Origin: Streptomyces spinosisporus
GTDB taxonomy: Bacteria; Actinomycetota; Actinomycetes; Streptomycetales; Streptomycetaceae
Length of the DNA stretch: 64,000 nucleotides
Assembly: GCF_022698145.1 (NCBI RefSeq)
Contig: NZ_JALDAX010000008.1
Coordinates: forward strand, 62,001-126,000
Direction: 5' to 3'
Under the pieces are notes generated by a model that was not told where the DNA came from, made no database searches, and was given only the letters and a program-made list of their open reading frames with translations. Position 1 is the first letter of the stretch. Each line of letters begins with the position of its first letter. Both the position numbers and the translations under genes were made by a program. Of this stretch, positions 26,350-34,257 are shown piece after piece.

Positions 26350-28884
26350 ATGACCCCACCCCTCGGCAGACGTCAGTTCATCGCCGCCACCGGGACCGCC
26401 TCGGCGGCCCTGGCCCTCGCGGGCGGCGGGCAGGCACACGCCGCACCTGCCGGTGCCGGCCCGGCCGCGACACCGCGGGTGCGGCCCTTCCCGCTCACCG
26501 CGGTGACCCTGCTGGACAGCCCCTTCCGCGACAACCAGCGACGCAACTCCGCCTATCTGCGCTTCGTCGACCTCGACCGGCTGCTGCACACCTTTCGCAC
26601 CAACGTCGGCCTGCCCAGCAGCGCCGAGCCCTGCGGCGGCTGGGAGGGGCCGGCCGTCGAACTGCGCGGCCACTCCACCGGCCATCTCCTCTCCGGTCTC
26701 GCCCTCGCGTACGCCAACACCGGCGAGAGGGCCCTGCGCGACAGGGGCCGCACCCTGGTGGCCGAACTCGCCGCCTGCCAGGCCGCGTCACCGGCCGCAG
26801 GCTTCAACAAGGGGTATCTGTCCGCCTTCCCGGAGAGCTTCTTCGACCGGCTGGAGGCGGGGACCGGCGTGTGGGCGCCGTACTACACGATCCACAAGAT
26901 CATGGCCGGACTGGTCGAGCAGTACCGTCTGGCCGGGAACGACCAGGCCCTGGACGTGGTGCTCCAGCAGGCACAGTGGGTCGACGCGCGCACCTCGAAG
27001 CTGTCGTACGAGCAGATGCAGCGGGTGCTGGAGACCGAGTTCGGCGGGATGAACGACGTGCTCGCCGACCTGCACGCGCTCACCGGTGACGGCAGATGGC
27101 TCGACGTCGCCGAACGCTTCACCCACGCCCGGGTCTTCGACCCGCTGGCCCGGGGCGAGGACCGGCTCGCCGGTCTGCACGCCAACACGCAGATCCCCAA
27201 GATGGTGGGCGCCCTCCGGCTGTGGGAGGAGGGCCTGCCCGAGCGCTACCGCACCATCGCCGCGAACTTCTGGCAGATCGTCACCGACCACCACTCGTAC
27301 GTCATCGGCGGCAACAGCAACGGCGAGGCGTTCCACGAACCGGACGTCGTCGCAGGCCAGTTGTCGGACAGCACCTGCGAGAACTGCAACAGCTACAACA
27401 TGCTGAAGCTGACCCGGCTGCTGCACTTCCACGCGCCGGAGCGCACCGACCTGCTCGACCACTACGAGCGCACCCTGTTCAACCAGATGCTGGGCGAGCA
27501 GGACCCGGACTCCGCGCACGGCTTCAACATCTACTACACCGGACTTGCGCCCGGCTCGTTCAAACGCCAGCCGTCCTTCATGGGCACCGACCCGAACGCC
27601 TACTCCACCGACTACGACAACTTCTCCTGCGACCACGGCACGGGCATGGAGACGCAGGCCAAGTTCGCCGACACGATCTACACGCACGACGACCGCGACC
27701 TGCTGGTCAACCTGTTCGTGCCCTCCCAGGTCGACTGGCGCGAGCAGGGCATCACCTGGCGGCAGACCACCGGGTTCCCCGACCGCCCGAGGACCACGCT
27801 GACGGTGACCTCCGGGCGGGCCACCCACCGGCTGCGCATCCGCATCCCGTCGTGGACCTCCGGCGCCCGAGCCACCCTCAGCGGCCGTGCGCTGCCCGAC
27901 CGTCCGGCGCCCGGCAGCCTGCTCACCCTGCAGCGCACCTGGCGCACCGGCGACCGCGTCGAGGTGACCCTGCCGATGCGCACGGTCGTCGAGCCGACCC
28001 CCGACGACCCGGAGGTGCAGGCGGTGCTGCACGGCCCGGTGGTGCTCGCCGGAGCGTACGGCGACCGGGCGAACCCCTGGCTGCCCCGGCTCGACACGAC
28101 CACGGTGCGCAAGGAGCACGGCAGCACCCTGCGCTTCACCGCCCGCGCCGACGACGAGGATGTGACCCTGCTGCCGATCGCCCGGGTCCACCACCAGCAC
28201 TACTCGGTGTACTGGCTCACCGGCGAACCCCCGCCCCCTCCCCCGGAGTTCGCGGCCTGGCACCGCTTCGACGAGACGTCGGGCACCGTCGCGGCGGACG
28301 CGACCGGCAACGGCAAGGTGGCTCAACTGGCCGGCGGTGCCTCGTGGTCGGCGTCGGGGCGGATCGGCGGGGCGGTCGTCCTGGACGGGACGGACGGCCA
28401 TGTCGCCCTCGCAGAGGACCTGTTGGCCGGGGCGTCTGCGTACGCCCTCGCCGCGTGGGTGCGCCTCGACGGTGAACCGGGAGCCTGGAGCCGGATCTTC
28501 GACCTCGGCACCGGTGTCACCGCCAACCTGTTCCTGACCCCGCTCAGCGGCGACGGCACACTGCGCTACGCGATCACCGCCGGCGGCGCGGGCGGTGAAC
28601 AGCGCATCGAAGCCGACCCGTTGCCCACCGACCGCTGGGTGCATGTGGCCGTGACGTACGGCGACGGAATCGCCGTCCTGTACGTCGACGGCGCCGAGGC
28701 GGGCCGGAACGCGAACGTCACCGTGGAGCCGCGGCACTTCGGCAACCACATCCGTGCCGGGTACATCGGCAGGTCGCAGTACGCCGACCCGTATCTCAAG
28801 GGAGCGGTGGACGACTTCCGGGTGTACGGCAGGGCGTTGAGCGCCGCCGAGGTGGCGGCGCTGGCGGAGGCCTCCTCCTCGTAG
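26350..28884 (+). CDS. Secreted GH127-type (DUF1680) glycosidase with LamG-like domain
   Basis: This 844-residue protein has a Tat signal (RRQFIAATGTASAALALAGG) and an alpha/alpha-barrel DUF1680/GH127 domain (~45-620), then a LamG/concanavalin-like domain (~640-840, AAWHRFDETSGTVAADATGN to DDFRVYGRALSAAEV). GH127 enzymes are mostly beta-L-arabinofuranosidases that use a zinc-bound Cys nucleophile. Here STCENCNSYNMLKLTRLL and DNFSCDHGTGMETQAKF occupy the conserved Cys regions, but the second has one Cys where many relatives have a CC pair. It probably trims plant-cell-wall arabinose side chains. ATG 26350 follows GAAGGA by nine bases. Confidence 0.85.
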   Translation: MTPPLGRRQFIAATGTASAALALAGGGQAHAAPAGAGPAATPRVRPFPLTAVTLLDSPFRDNQRRNSAYLRFVDLDRLLHTFRTNVGLPSSAEPCGGWEGPAVELRGHSTGHLLSGLALAYANTGERALRDRGRTLVAELAACQAASPAAGFNKGYLSAFPESFFDRLEAGTGVWAPYYTIHKIMAGLVEQYRLAGNDQALDVVLQQAQWVDARTSKLSYEQMQRVLETEFGGMNDVLADLHALTGDGRWLDVAERFTHARVFDPLARGEDRLAGLHANTQIPKMVGALRLWEEGLPERYRTIAANFWQIVTDHHSYVIGGNSNGEAFHEPDVVAGQLSDSTCENCNSYNMLKLTRLLHFHAPERTDLLDHYERTLFNQMLGEQDPDSAHGFNIYYTGLAPGSFKRQPSFMGTDPNAYSTDYDNFSCDHGTGMETQAKFADTIYTHDDRDLLVNLFVPSQVDWREQGITWRQTTGFPDRPRTTLTVTSGRATHRLRIRIPSWTSGARATLSGRALPDRPAPGSLLTLQRTWRTGDRVEVTLPMRTVVEPTPDDPEVQAVLHGPVVLAGAYGDRANPWLPRLDTTTVRKEHGSTLRFTARADDEDVTLLPIARVHHQHYSVYWLTGEPPPPPPEFAAWHRFDETSGTVAADATGNGKVAQLAGGASWSASGRIGGAVVLDGTDGHVALAEDLLAGASAYALAAWVRLDGEPGAWSRIFDLGTGVTANLFLTPLSGDGTLRYAITAGGAGGEQRIEADPLPTDRWVHVAVTYGDGIAVLYVDGAEAGRNANVTVEPRHFGNHIRAGYIGRSQYADPYLKGAVDDFRVYGRALSAAEVAALAEASSS

Positions 28885-28896
28885 CGGACGCGTCGC

Positions 28897-28941
28897 CGCG
28901 GCCGGTCCGTCCTCTCCCCTGCGGAAGGCGGACCGGCCGCG
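28897..28941. terminator. Bidirectional terminator hairpin
   Basis: CGCGGCCGGTCCG (28897-28909) is the exact reverse complement of CGGACCGGCCGCG (28929-28941), with a 19-nt loop. It sits between the stops of the convergent GH127 and PhnB-like genes. Confidence 0.7.
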
Positions 28942-28965
28942 ACCCCGGACAGGGACCGCAGGCGG

Positions 28966-29448
28966 TCACTCGCCCGCGTAGGCCCGCTCCAGGGCGGCGA
29001 TGTCGAACTTGCCCATCGCCATGAACGCCTTGGTGGTGCGCGCGGCCTTCTCCTGGTCCGCGTCGCTGATCATGTCGATCAGTTTGTCCGGTACGACCTG
29101 CCAGGACAGGCCGTACTTGTCCTTGAGCCAGCCGCAGGGGCCGGGCTCGCCGCCGCCCTCGGTGAGCTTGGTCCAGTAGTAGTCGATCTCCTCCTGGTCC
29201 TTGCAGAAGATCTGGAAGGAGACCGACTCGTTGAACGTGAACTGCGGTCCGCCGTTCAGCGCGACGAACTTCTGGCCGTTGGCCGTGAACTCCACGGCCA
29301 GCACGGAGCCGGCCGGGCCCGCTCCCCCCTCGACGTTGCGGCCGACGCGGTCGACGCTGGAGTTCTTGAAGATCGAGACGTAGTAGTGCGCGGCCTCCTC
29401 GGCCTGGCCGTCGAACCAGAGACATGTGGTGAAACCGCCGGTGGTCAT
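28966..29448 (-). CDS. PhnB-like VOC protein
   Basis: This 160-residue protein matches the PhnB/3-demethylubiquinone methyltransferase-like VOC group: TTCLWFDGQAEEAAHYYVSIFKNSSV, NGQKFVALNGGPQFTFNESVSFQIFCKDQEEIDYYW and CGWLKDKYGLSWQVVP. These proteins have no confirmed enzymatic activity. It is the only gene on its transcript and ends at a strong bidirectional terminator. Confidence 0.88.
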   Translation of the reverse strand: MTTGGFTTCLWFDGQAEEAAHYYVSIFKNSSVDRVGRNVEGGAGPAGSVLAVEFTANGQKFVALNGGPQFTFNESVSFQIFCKDQEEIDYYWTKLTEGGGEPGPCGWLKDKYGLSWQVVPDKLIDMISDADQEKAARTTKAFMAMGKFDIAALERAYAGE

Positions 29449-29570
29449 GGGGGCACCTCCTGGTGGGGAAACGCGTTCACCTCTGTCGACCGGTCCCCGG
29501 CTCGGAACTCATCGGTGAGCGGCCGATTAATCCATGGGGCCCCGCCCCGGCCCCGATCTAGGCTCCGCAC

Positions 29571-30782
29571 ATGACGTCATCCCCCACGAACACGGGCCCG
29601 GACACGATCCGGCCGTTCCGCCTCGACATCCCGCAGAGCGCCCTCCACGACCTGCACGAACGCCTCGACCGCACCCGCTGGCCGGACGAGCTGCCCGGCA
29701 CCGGCTGGGCCTACGGCGTACCGGCCGACTATCTGCGGGAGCTGGCGCACCACTGGCGCCACGCCTACGACTGGCGCGCCGCCGAGGCACAGCTCAACGC
29801 GTGGCCGCAGTTCACCACCACCATCGACGGCTCCACCGTGCACTTCGCCCACGTCCGCTCCCCCGAACCGGACGCCACCCCGCTGATCATCACCCACGGC
29901 TGGCCCGGCTCGATCGTCGAGTTCCTGGACGTGGTCGGTCCGCTCACCGATCCCGTCGCGCACGGCGGCGAGGCGGCCGACGCCTTCCATGTCGTCGTAC
30001 CGAGCATCCCCGGGTTCGGACTGTCCGGACCCCCGGCGGACACCGGCTGGGAGGCGGGCCGGGTCGCAGACGCCTGGGCCGAGCTGATGCGGCGGCTCGG
30101 ATACGAGCGGTTCGGGGCGCAGGGCGGCGACTGGGGCGCCGCGATCTCCCGCGAGCTGGGGCGCGCGCATCCCGACCGGGTGATCGGCGTCCACCTCAAC
30201 CTGCTGCCGGGCGCTCAGCAGGCGAGTGAGCCGACGCAGGACGAACTGGACGAGCTGGGCACGGAGGAGCAGGAGCGGGCGCTGCTGTCCTGGCAGCGCT
30301 GGCGCGAGTGGTCGCGCGAGAGCACCGGATACGCCGTCCAGCAGGCGACCCGGCCGCAGACCCTGGCGTACGCGCTGACGGACTCGCCCGTCGGTCAACT
30401 CGCCTGGATCGTCGAGAAGTTCCGGGAGTGGACGGACTCGCAGCTGCTGCCCGAGGAGGCCGTCGACCGGGACCGGATGCTCACCAACGTGATGCTGTAC
30501 TGGCTGACCGGCACCGCGGGTTCCGCGGGCCGCATCTACTACGAGCGTGCCCATGCCACCGGCCGCGTCGCCCTGCAGACCGAGCCGTCGGCCGCGCCCA
30601 CCGCGCTCGCGCTGTTCCCGGCCGAACCCCAGGTCGCGCTGCGGCACAAGGCGGAGCGGACCGAGAACCTGGTGCGGTGGACGGAGTTCGAACGCGGCGG
30701 GCACTTCCCCGCGATGGAGGCGCCCGACCTGCTGGTGGGGGACGTCCGGGCGTTCTTCCGGCAGCTGCGCGAGAAGGGGTGA
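29571..30782 (+). CDS. Epoxide hydrolase family protein
   Basis: This 403-residue alpha/beta hydrolase has the N-terminal epoxide-hydrolase domain (FRLDIPQSALHDLHERLDRTRWPDELPGTGWAYGV). The core shows an oxyanion HGWPGS, a nucleophile Asp in AQGGDWGAAIS and a C-terminal His in GGHFPAMEAPDLL. It converts epoxides to diols by way of an ester intermediate on the Asp. TAGGCT at 29559-29564 lies six bases before the ATG, so the transcript may be leaderless. It is followed by the clpP operon. Confidence 0.9.
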   Translation: MTSSPTNTGPDTIRPFRLDIPQSALHDLHERLDRTRWPDELPGTGWAYGVPADYLRELAHHWRHAYDWRAAEAQLNAWPQFTTTIDGSTVHFAHVRSPEPDATPLIITHGWPGSIVEFLDVVGPLTDPVAHGGEAADAFHVVVPSIPGFGLSGPPADTGWEAGRVADAWAELMRRLGYERFGAQGGDWGAAISRELGRAHPDRVIGVHLNLLPGAQQASEPTQDELDELGTEEQERALLSWQRWREWSRESTGYAVQQATRPQTLAYALTDSPVGQLAWIVEKFREWTDSQLLPEEAVDRDRMLTNVMLYWLTGTAGSAGRIYYERAHATGRVALQTEPSAAPTALALFPAEPQVALRHKAERTENLVRWTEFERGGHFPAMEAPDLLVGDVRAFFRQLREKG

Positions 30783-30790
30783 ACGCGGGC

Positions 30791-30820
30791 TCTGCCCTCG
30801 GCGAATCTGCCCCGGGCAGA
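30791..30820 (+). promoter_or_regulatory. PopR box upstream of the clpP operon
   Basis: TCTGCC-CCG-GGCAGA (30806-30820) exactly fits the palindrome TCTGCC-N3-GGCAGA that I recall for PopR activation of clpP3clpP4 in S. lividans. A second, imperfect copy (TCTGCC-CTC-GGCGAA) starts 15 bp upstream at 30791. The perfect copy lies 78 bp before the first clpP start. Confidence 0.8.
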
Positions 30821-30897
30821 TAACGCGGCTTTTCGCGTCGCCCGAGGTCAAGAGTGGAGTCGAGGGCAACACCGCCCGACGCTCGACAGGAGAGACC

Positions 30898-31536
30898 ATG
30901 ACTCCACTCACCGCCTTCTCGCCCCGCGCGGAGGAGGGCGACACCCCGCCCAGCCGGTTCGACGACCATCTCGCGGCCCAGCTGCTCGGTCAGCGCATCG
31001 TGCTCCTCGGCACCCAGGTCGACGAGGTCTCCGCGAACCGGGTCTGCGCGCAGCTGCTGCTGCTCTCCGCGGAGGACCCGCGCACCGACATCAGCCTGTA
31101 CATCAACAGCCCCGGCGGTTCGGTGCACGCGGGACTCGCGATCTACGACACCATGCGGCTGATCCCCAACGACGTCTCCACCCTCGCCATGGGCTTCGCG
31201 GCCAGCATGGGCCAGTTCCTGCTCAGCGTGGGCACGGCGGGCAAGCGGTACGCGCTGCCGAACGCGCGGATCATGATGCACCAGCCGTCCGCGGGGATCG
31301 GCGGCACCACCGCGGACATCGAGATCCAGGCCGACAACCTGGAGCACACCAAGCGGACCATCGAGCAGCTCACCGCCGAGCACACGGGCCAGAGCCCGGA
31401 GACCATCTCGCGCGACGGCGACCGCGACCGCTGGTTCACGGCCGAGGAGGCCAGGGAGTACGGCATGGTGGACCGGGTCGTGGAGTCCCTCGCGGACGTC
31501 CGCCCGACCGCCTCGAAGCGACGGATGGGGCTGTGA
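30898..31536 (+). CDS. clpP3: ATP-dependent Clp protease proteolytic subunit (ClpP3-like)
   Basis: This 212-residue serine protease subunit has a complete triad: S103 in [11 protein letters not shown]128 in ARIMMHQP and the Asp in [26 protein letters not shown] and [19 protein letters not shown] are standard ClpP blocks. It forms a barrel with a partner ClpP and is fed by ClpX or ClpC ATPases. It is the first gene of a two-gene clpP operon behind a PopR box, as in the S. lividans clpP3clpP4 operon. The ATG follows GACAGGAGAG. The clpP3 name rests on context and is not proved by alignment. Confidence 0.9.
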   Translation: MTPLTAFSPRAEEGDTPPSRFDDHLAAQLLGQRIVLLGTQVDEVSANRVCAQLLLLSAEDPRTDISLYINSPGGSVHAGLAIYDTMRLIPNDVSTLAMGFAASMGQFLLSVGTAGKRYALPNARIMMHQPSAGIGGTTADIEIQADNLEHTKRTIEQLTAEHTGQSPETISRDGDRDRWFTAEEAREYGMVDRVVESLADVRPTASKRRMGL

Positions 31537-31537
31537 C

Positions 31538-32140
31538 ATGGGGAACTACACGATTCCGTACGTCGTCGAGCGGACCGCACACGGCGAGCGCTCCTCGGAC
31601 GTCTTCAGCCGGCTGCTGTCCGAGCGGATCATCTTCCTCGGCACCGAGATCGACGACGGCGTGGCCAACGTCGTCATCGCGCAGCTCCTCCACCTGGAGT
31701 CCGCGGCGCCCGACCAGGAGGTCTCGATCTACATCAACTCCCCGGGCGGCTCGTTCACTTCCCTGATGGCGATCTACGACACGATGACGTTCGTGCAGGC
31801 GCCGATCTCCACGTTCTGCGTGGGCCAGGCGGCCTCCACCGCGGCCGTGCTGCTGGCCGGCGGCGATCCGGGGCGGCGGTTCGTGCTGGAGCACGCGCGT
31901 GTGCTGCTCGGACAGCCGGCCAGCGGCGGCCGTCAGGGCACCGTCTCCGATCTCACCCTGCAGGCCAAGGAGATGGTGCGGATCCGCTCCCAGGTCGAGG
32001 AGGTGCTGGCGCGGCACACCCACCACGACACCGGGACGCTGCGCGCGGACATGGACCGCGACAAGGTGTTCACCGCCGAGGAGGCCGTGGCGTACGGCCT
32101 GGCCGACGAGGTGCTGAGCCGGCGTCTCGTGGCGGTCTGA
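31538..32140 (+). CDS. clpP4: ClpP-family subunit lacking the catalytic histidine (ClpP4-like)
   Basis: This 200-residue ClpP-fold protein begins one base after the upstream stop, so the two are coupled. The Ser is present (S100 in [11 protein letters not shown]) and the Asp region is kept ([10 protein letters not shown]). The His position in the MMHQP motif is Gly (ARVLLGQP, G125). It is therefore probably inactive alone and acts as the partner ring or a structural subunit of the ClpP3-like protein. [18 protein letters not shown] and AYGLADEVL confirm the fold. Naming follows operon context. Confidence 0.88.
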   Translation: MGNYTIPYVVERTAHGERSSDVFSRLLSERIIFLGTEIDDGVANVVIAQLLHLESAAPDQEVSIYINSPGGSFTSLMAIYDTMTFVQAPISTFCVGQAASTAAVLLAGGDPGRRFVLEHARVLLGQPASGGRQGTVSDLTLQAKEMVRIRSQVEEVLARHTHHDTGTLRADMDRDKVFTAEEAVAYGLADEVLSRRLVAV

Positions 32141-32179
32141 GACGCCGGCCGGGGCCGGGACGCGGTGCGCGCAGCGCCG

Positions 32180-32569
32180 TCAGGCGGCCAGGCAGAGGCC
32201 GTTGTACGGGGCGGCGGGCGCGGTCCGGCTGTGCTGGGCCGACCGGCTGGTGACCCGGGTGAGTTCGCCCTGTGCCAGCGACAGCAGGTCGCCGAGGCCG
32301 AGACCGAGAGCGTGGGCGGCGGCCGCGAGGACCTCCGACGAGGCCTCCTTGCGGCCCCGCTCCACCTCGGAGAGGTAGGGCATCGAGATGCGGGCCTCGT
32401 CGGCCACGTCCTTCAGGGTACGCTCCTGGGCGAGGCGCTCGCGCCGCAGCACATCACCGACCAGGTCCCGCCACAGGGGTTCCCTGGGCGGCGGCGCGGG
32501 GGCGGGGCGCGCACCCTGCGAGGGGCGCAGCTCGATGACTCGGGCTTCGTTCGGCGCTTGGCTGCTCAC
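32180..32569 (-). CDS. popR: XRE-family activator PopR
   Basis: This 129-residue protein has a Cro/CI-type helix-turn-helix (LWRDLVGDVLRRERLAQERTLKDVADEARISMPYLSEVERGRKEASSEVLAAAAHALGL). PopR activates clpP3clpP4 in S. lividans and is itself removed by ClpP1. Here the C-terminus ends GLCLAA, an ssrA-like Ala-Ala degron as expected for a Clp substrate. The gene converges on the clpP operon, which carries its palindrome. TAGGCT (32576-32581) lies six bases before the GTG, so the message may be leaderless. Confidence 0.82.
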   Translation of the reverse strand: MSSQAPNEARVIELRPSQGARPAPAPPPREPLWRDLVGDVLRRERLAQERTLKDVADEARISMPYLSEVERGRKEASSEVLAAAAHALGLGLGDLLSLAQGELTRVTSRSAQHSRTAPAAPYNGLCLAA

Positions 32570-32648
32570 CCTCCCAGCCTAGATTTTGTCGCCGCGATGG
32601 GAAGAGATCGGCATTCCGCCCTGAGTGGAATCACGTGAGGTGTGCCGG

Positions 32649-32673
32649 GCATGCCCCGGCGGAGTCGGGGTAC
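32649..32673 (+). promoter_or_regulatory. Sigma-B-type promoter for the sigma factor gene
   Basis: GCAT (32649-32652) and GGGTAC (32668-32673) are 15 bp apart and fit the GNNT-N14-16-GGGTAC pattern recognised by Streptomyces sigma-B-family factors. It lies 81 bp before the sigma gene start, so the factor may drive its own gene. Confidence 0.55.
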
Positions 32674-32753
32674 TCGCCCCCGCAGCAGGACTCGACAACA
32701 AGGACACTCGATAACAAAGACAGATGTCGATCCGTGACTTCGTGGGAGAGGGA

Positions 32754-33641
32754 ATGGACACCGCCGTGGAACGGTCGGAGACCAAGGTCGTCGAGGAGAC
32801 CGGCAGGACCAGCGCGGGTGAGGGAGCACTGCCGGGGATCGAGGAGCCACGAGCGGTGGCGCCGCGTGACGCGCGCGAGCTGTCCCGTCAGTTCTTCCAG
32901 CGCCTTTCCGAACTCGAGGAAGGCACGCACGAGTACCAGTACGCACGCAACACGCTGATCGAGATGAACATCTCGCTGGTGCGGTTCGCCGCCGGACGGT
33001 TCCGGGGGCGCGGCGACGACATGGAGGACATCGTCCAGACCGGCACGATCGGCCTGATCAAGGCCATCGACCGGTTCGACCTGTCCCGTGAGGTCGAGTT
33101 TACCTCGTTCGCGCTGCCCTACATCGTGGGCGAGATCAAGCGCTTCTTCCGTGACACCACCTGGGCGGTGCACGTGCCGCGCCGGCTGCAGGAGCTGCGG
33201 GTCGAGCTGGCCAAGGCGCGCGAGGAGCTGTCCAGCCGGCTGGACCGGGAGCCCACCGTCGCCGAGCTCGCCACTTTGATGAACCTCTCCGAGAACGAGG
33301 TGATCGAGGGGCAGATCGCCTCCAACGGCTACAACTCCTCGTCCCTGGACGCCGCGCTCACCGGTGACGGTGCGGAGAGCGGCGAGTCGGTGCTCGCCGA
33401 CTTCATCGGCGTGGAGGAGGACGGGCTGCGGCTCGTCGAGGACTTCCATTCACTCGCTCCGCTGATGGCGGAGCTGGACGAGCGTGACCGGCAGATCATC
33501 CACATGCGGTTCGTGGAGGAGGCCACGCAGGCGGAGATCGGTGAGCGACTCGGCTGCTCCCAGATGCATGTGTCCCGGCTGATCAAGCGGATCATCACGC
33601 GGCTGCGCGAGGGGATGCTGGGCGAGCTGGGCTGCGCCTGA
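32754..33641 (+). CDS. RNA polymerase sigma factor, SigB/SigF/SigG family
   Basis: This 295-residue group 3 sigma factor shows region 2 (LIEMNISLVRFAAGRFRGRGDDMEDIVQTGTIGLIKAIDRFDLSREVEFTSFALPYIVGEIKRFFRD), region 3 (VHVPRRLQELRVEL) and region 4 (LDERDRQIIHMRFVEEATQAEIGERLGCSQMHVSRLIKRIITRLRE). The ATG at 32754 has GGGAG five bases upstream and is preferred to the ATG at 32724. Placement beside clpP3clpP4-popR matches the S. coelicolor sigL neighbourhood as I remember it. It probably serves stress or development, with the anti-sigma-like ATPase encoded downstream. Confidence 0.9.
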   Translation: MDTAVERSETKVVEETGRTSAGEGALPGIEEPRAVAPRDARELSRQFFQRLSELEEGTHEYQYARNTLIEMNISLVRFAAGRFRGRGDDMEDIVQTGTIGLIKAIDRFDLSREVEFTSFALPYIVGEIKRFFRDTTWAVHVPRRLQELRVELAKAREELSSRLDREPTVAELATLMNLSENEVIEGQIASNGYNSSSLDAALTGDGAESGESVLADFIGVEEDGLRLVEDFHSLAPLMAELDERDRQIIHMRFVEEATQAEIGERLGCSQMHVSRLIKRIITRLREGMLGELGCA

Positions 33642-33658
33642 GGGGCGGGCACACACGG

Positions 33659-33700
33659 GTGACCGCCGGGGCCGTGGGCGCAGGCGCCCCGGGCGGTCAC
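33659..33700. terminator. Bidirectional terminator between sigma and anti-sigma genes
   Basis: GTGACCGCCGGGGC (33659-33672) pairs with GCCCCGGGCGGTCAC (33686-33700), with one bulged base and a 13-nt loop. It separates two convergent genes and reaches the stop codon of the minus-strand gene. Confidence 0.6.
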
Positions 33701-34152
33701 TCGTCGGCCAGCTCCAGCACGGCACAGACCCGCTTGCCGACGGGCACCCGCTCCACGGTGACTCTTTTCGCCAGCGCGTGGACGATCTCCAGGCCGTGCC
33801 GGCCGACGCGCTCGGGGTCCTTCGGGAAGCGGCGCGGCAGGGCGGCGCTGCTGTCGTAGACGCAGACGGACACCGTGGTGTCGGTGCCTTCGAGTTCCAG
33901 GATGTACGGGCCGTTGCTGTGCCGGTCCGCGTTGGTGACCAGCTCGCTGACCACCAGCATCACCTCCTCGAGGGCCCGGTCCTCGATCTCGGCGCACCAC
34001 TCGGTCCTGAGCTGATCCACGAAAGCCGAGGCCAGGGCGCGTGCCTCCGCGATGCATCCCGGTTCCCCGGTGTAGTGTGCCGCCCGCCTCAGCGGTTCGA
34101 CGGGCACGTCGAAACCAGTCGGTATCACTGCCCCGCCCGCGTTGTCGATCAT
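33697..34152 (-). CDS. ATP-binding protein, RsbW/SpoIIAB-like anti-sigma type
   Basis: This 151-residue GHKL-fold protein has an N box ELVTNADRHS and later Gly-containing boxes (DSSAALPRRFP, RHGLEIVHALAKRV). Many Streptomyces proteins of this kind are serine kinases that act as anti-sigma factors or on anti-sigma antagonists. Its convergent placement next to the sigma-B-family gene suggests that sigma factor as the partner. A direct interaction is inferred. Confidence 0.82.
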   Translation of the reverse strand: MIDNAGGAVIPTGFDVPVEPLRRAAHYTGEPGCIAEARALASAFVDQLRTEWCAEIEDRALEEVMLVVSELVTNADRHSNGPYILELEGTDTTVSVCVYDSSAALPRRFPKDPERVGRHGLEIVHALAKRVTVERVPVGKRVCAVLELADE

Positions 34153-34257
34153 GCATGTCTCTCTCGGAAGCCGGCTGCGCCGGACGCTGCTGCATCATGC
34201 TCGTACCCCGAGCCGCGTCCGGCAGTCCCCCATCCGGGTCGATGTGTCCCCTTCCGC

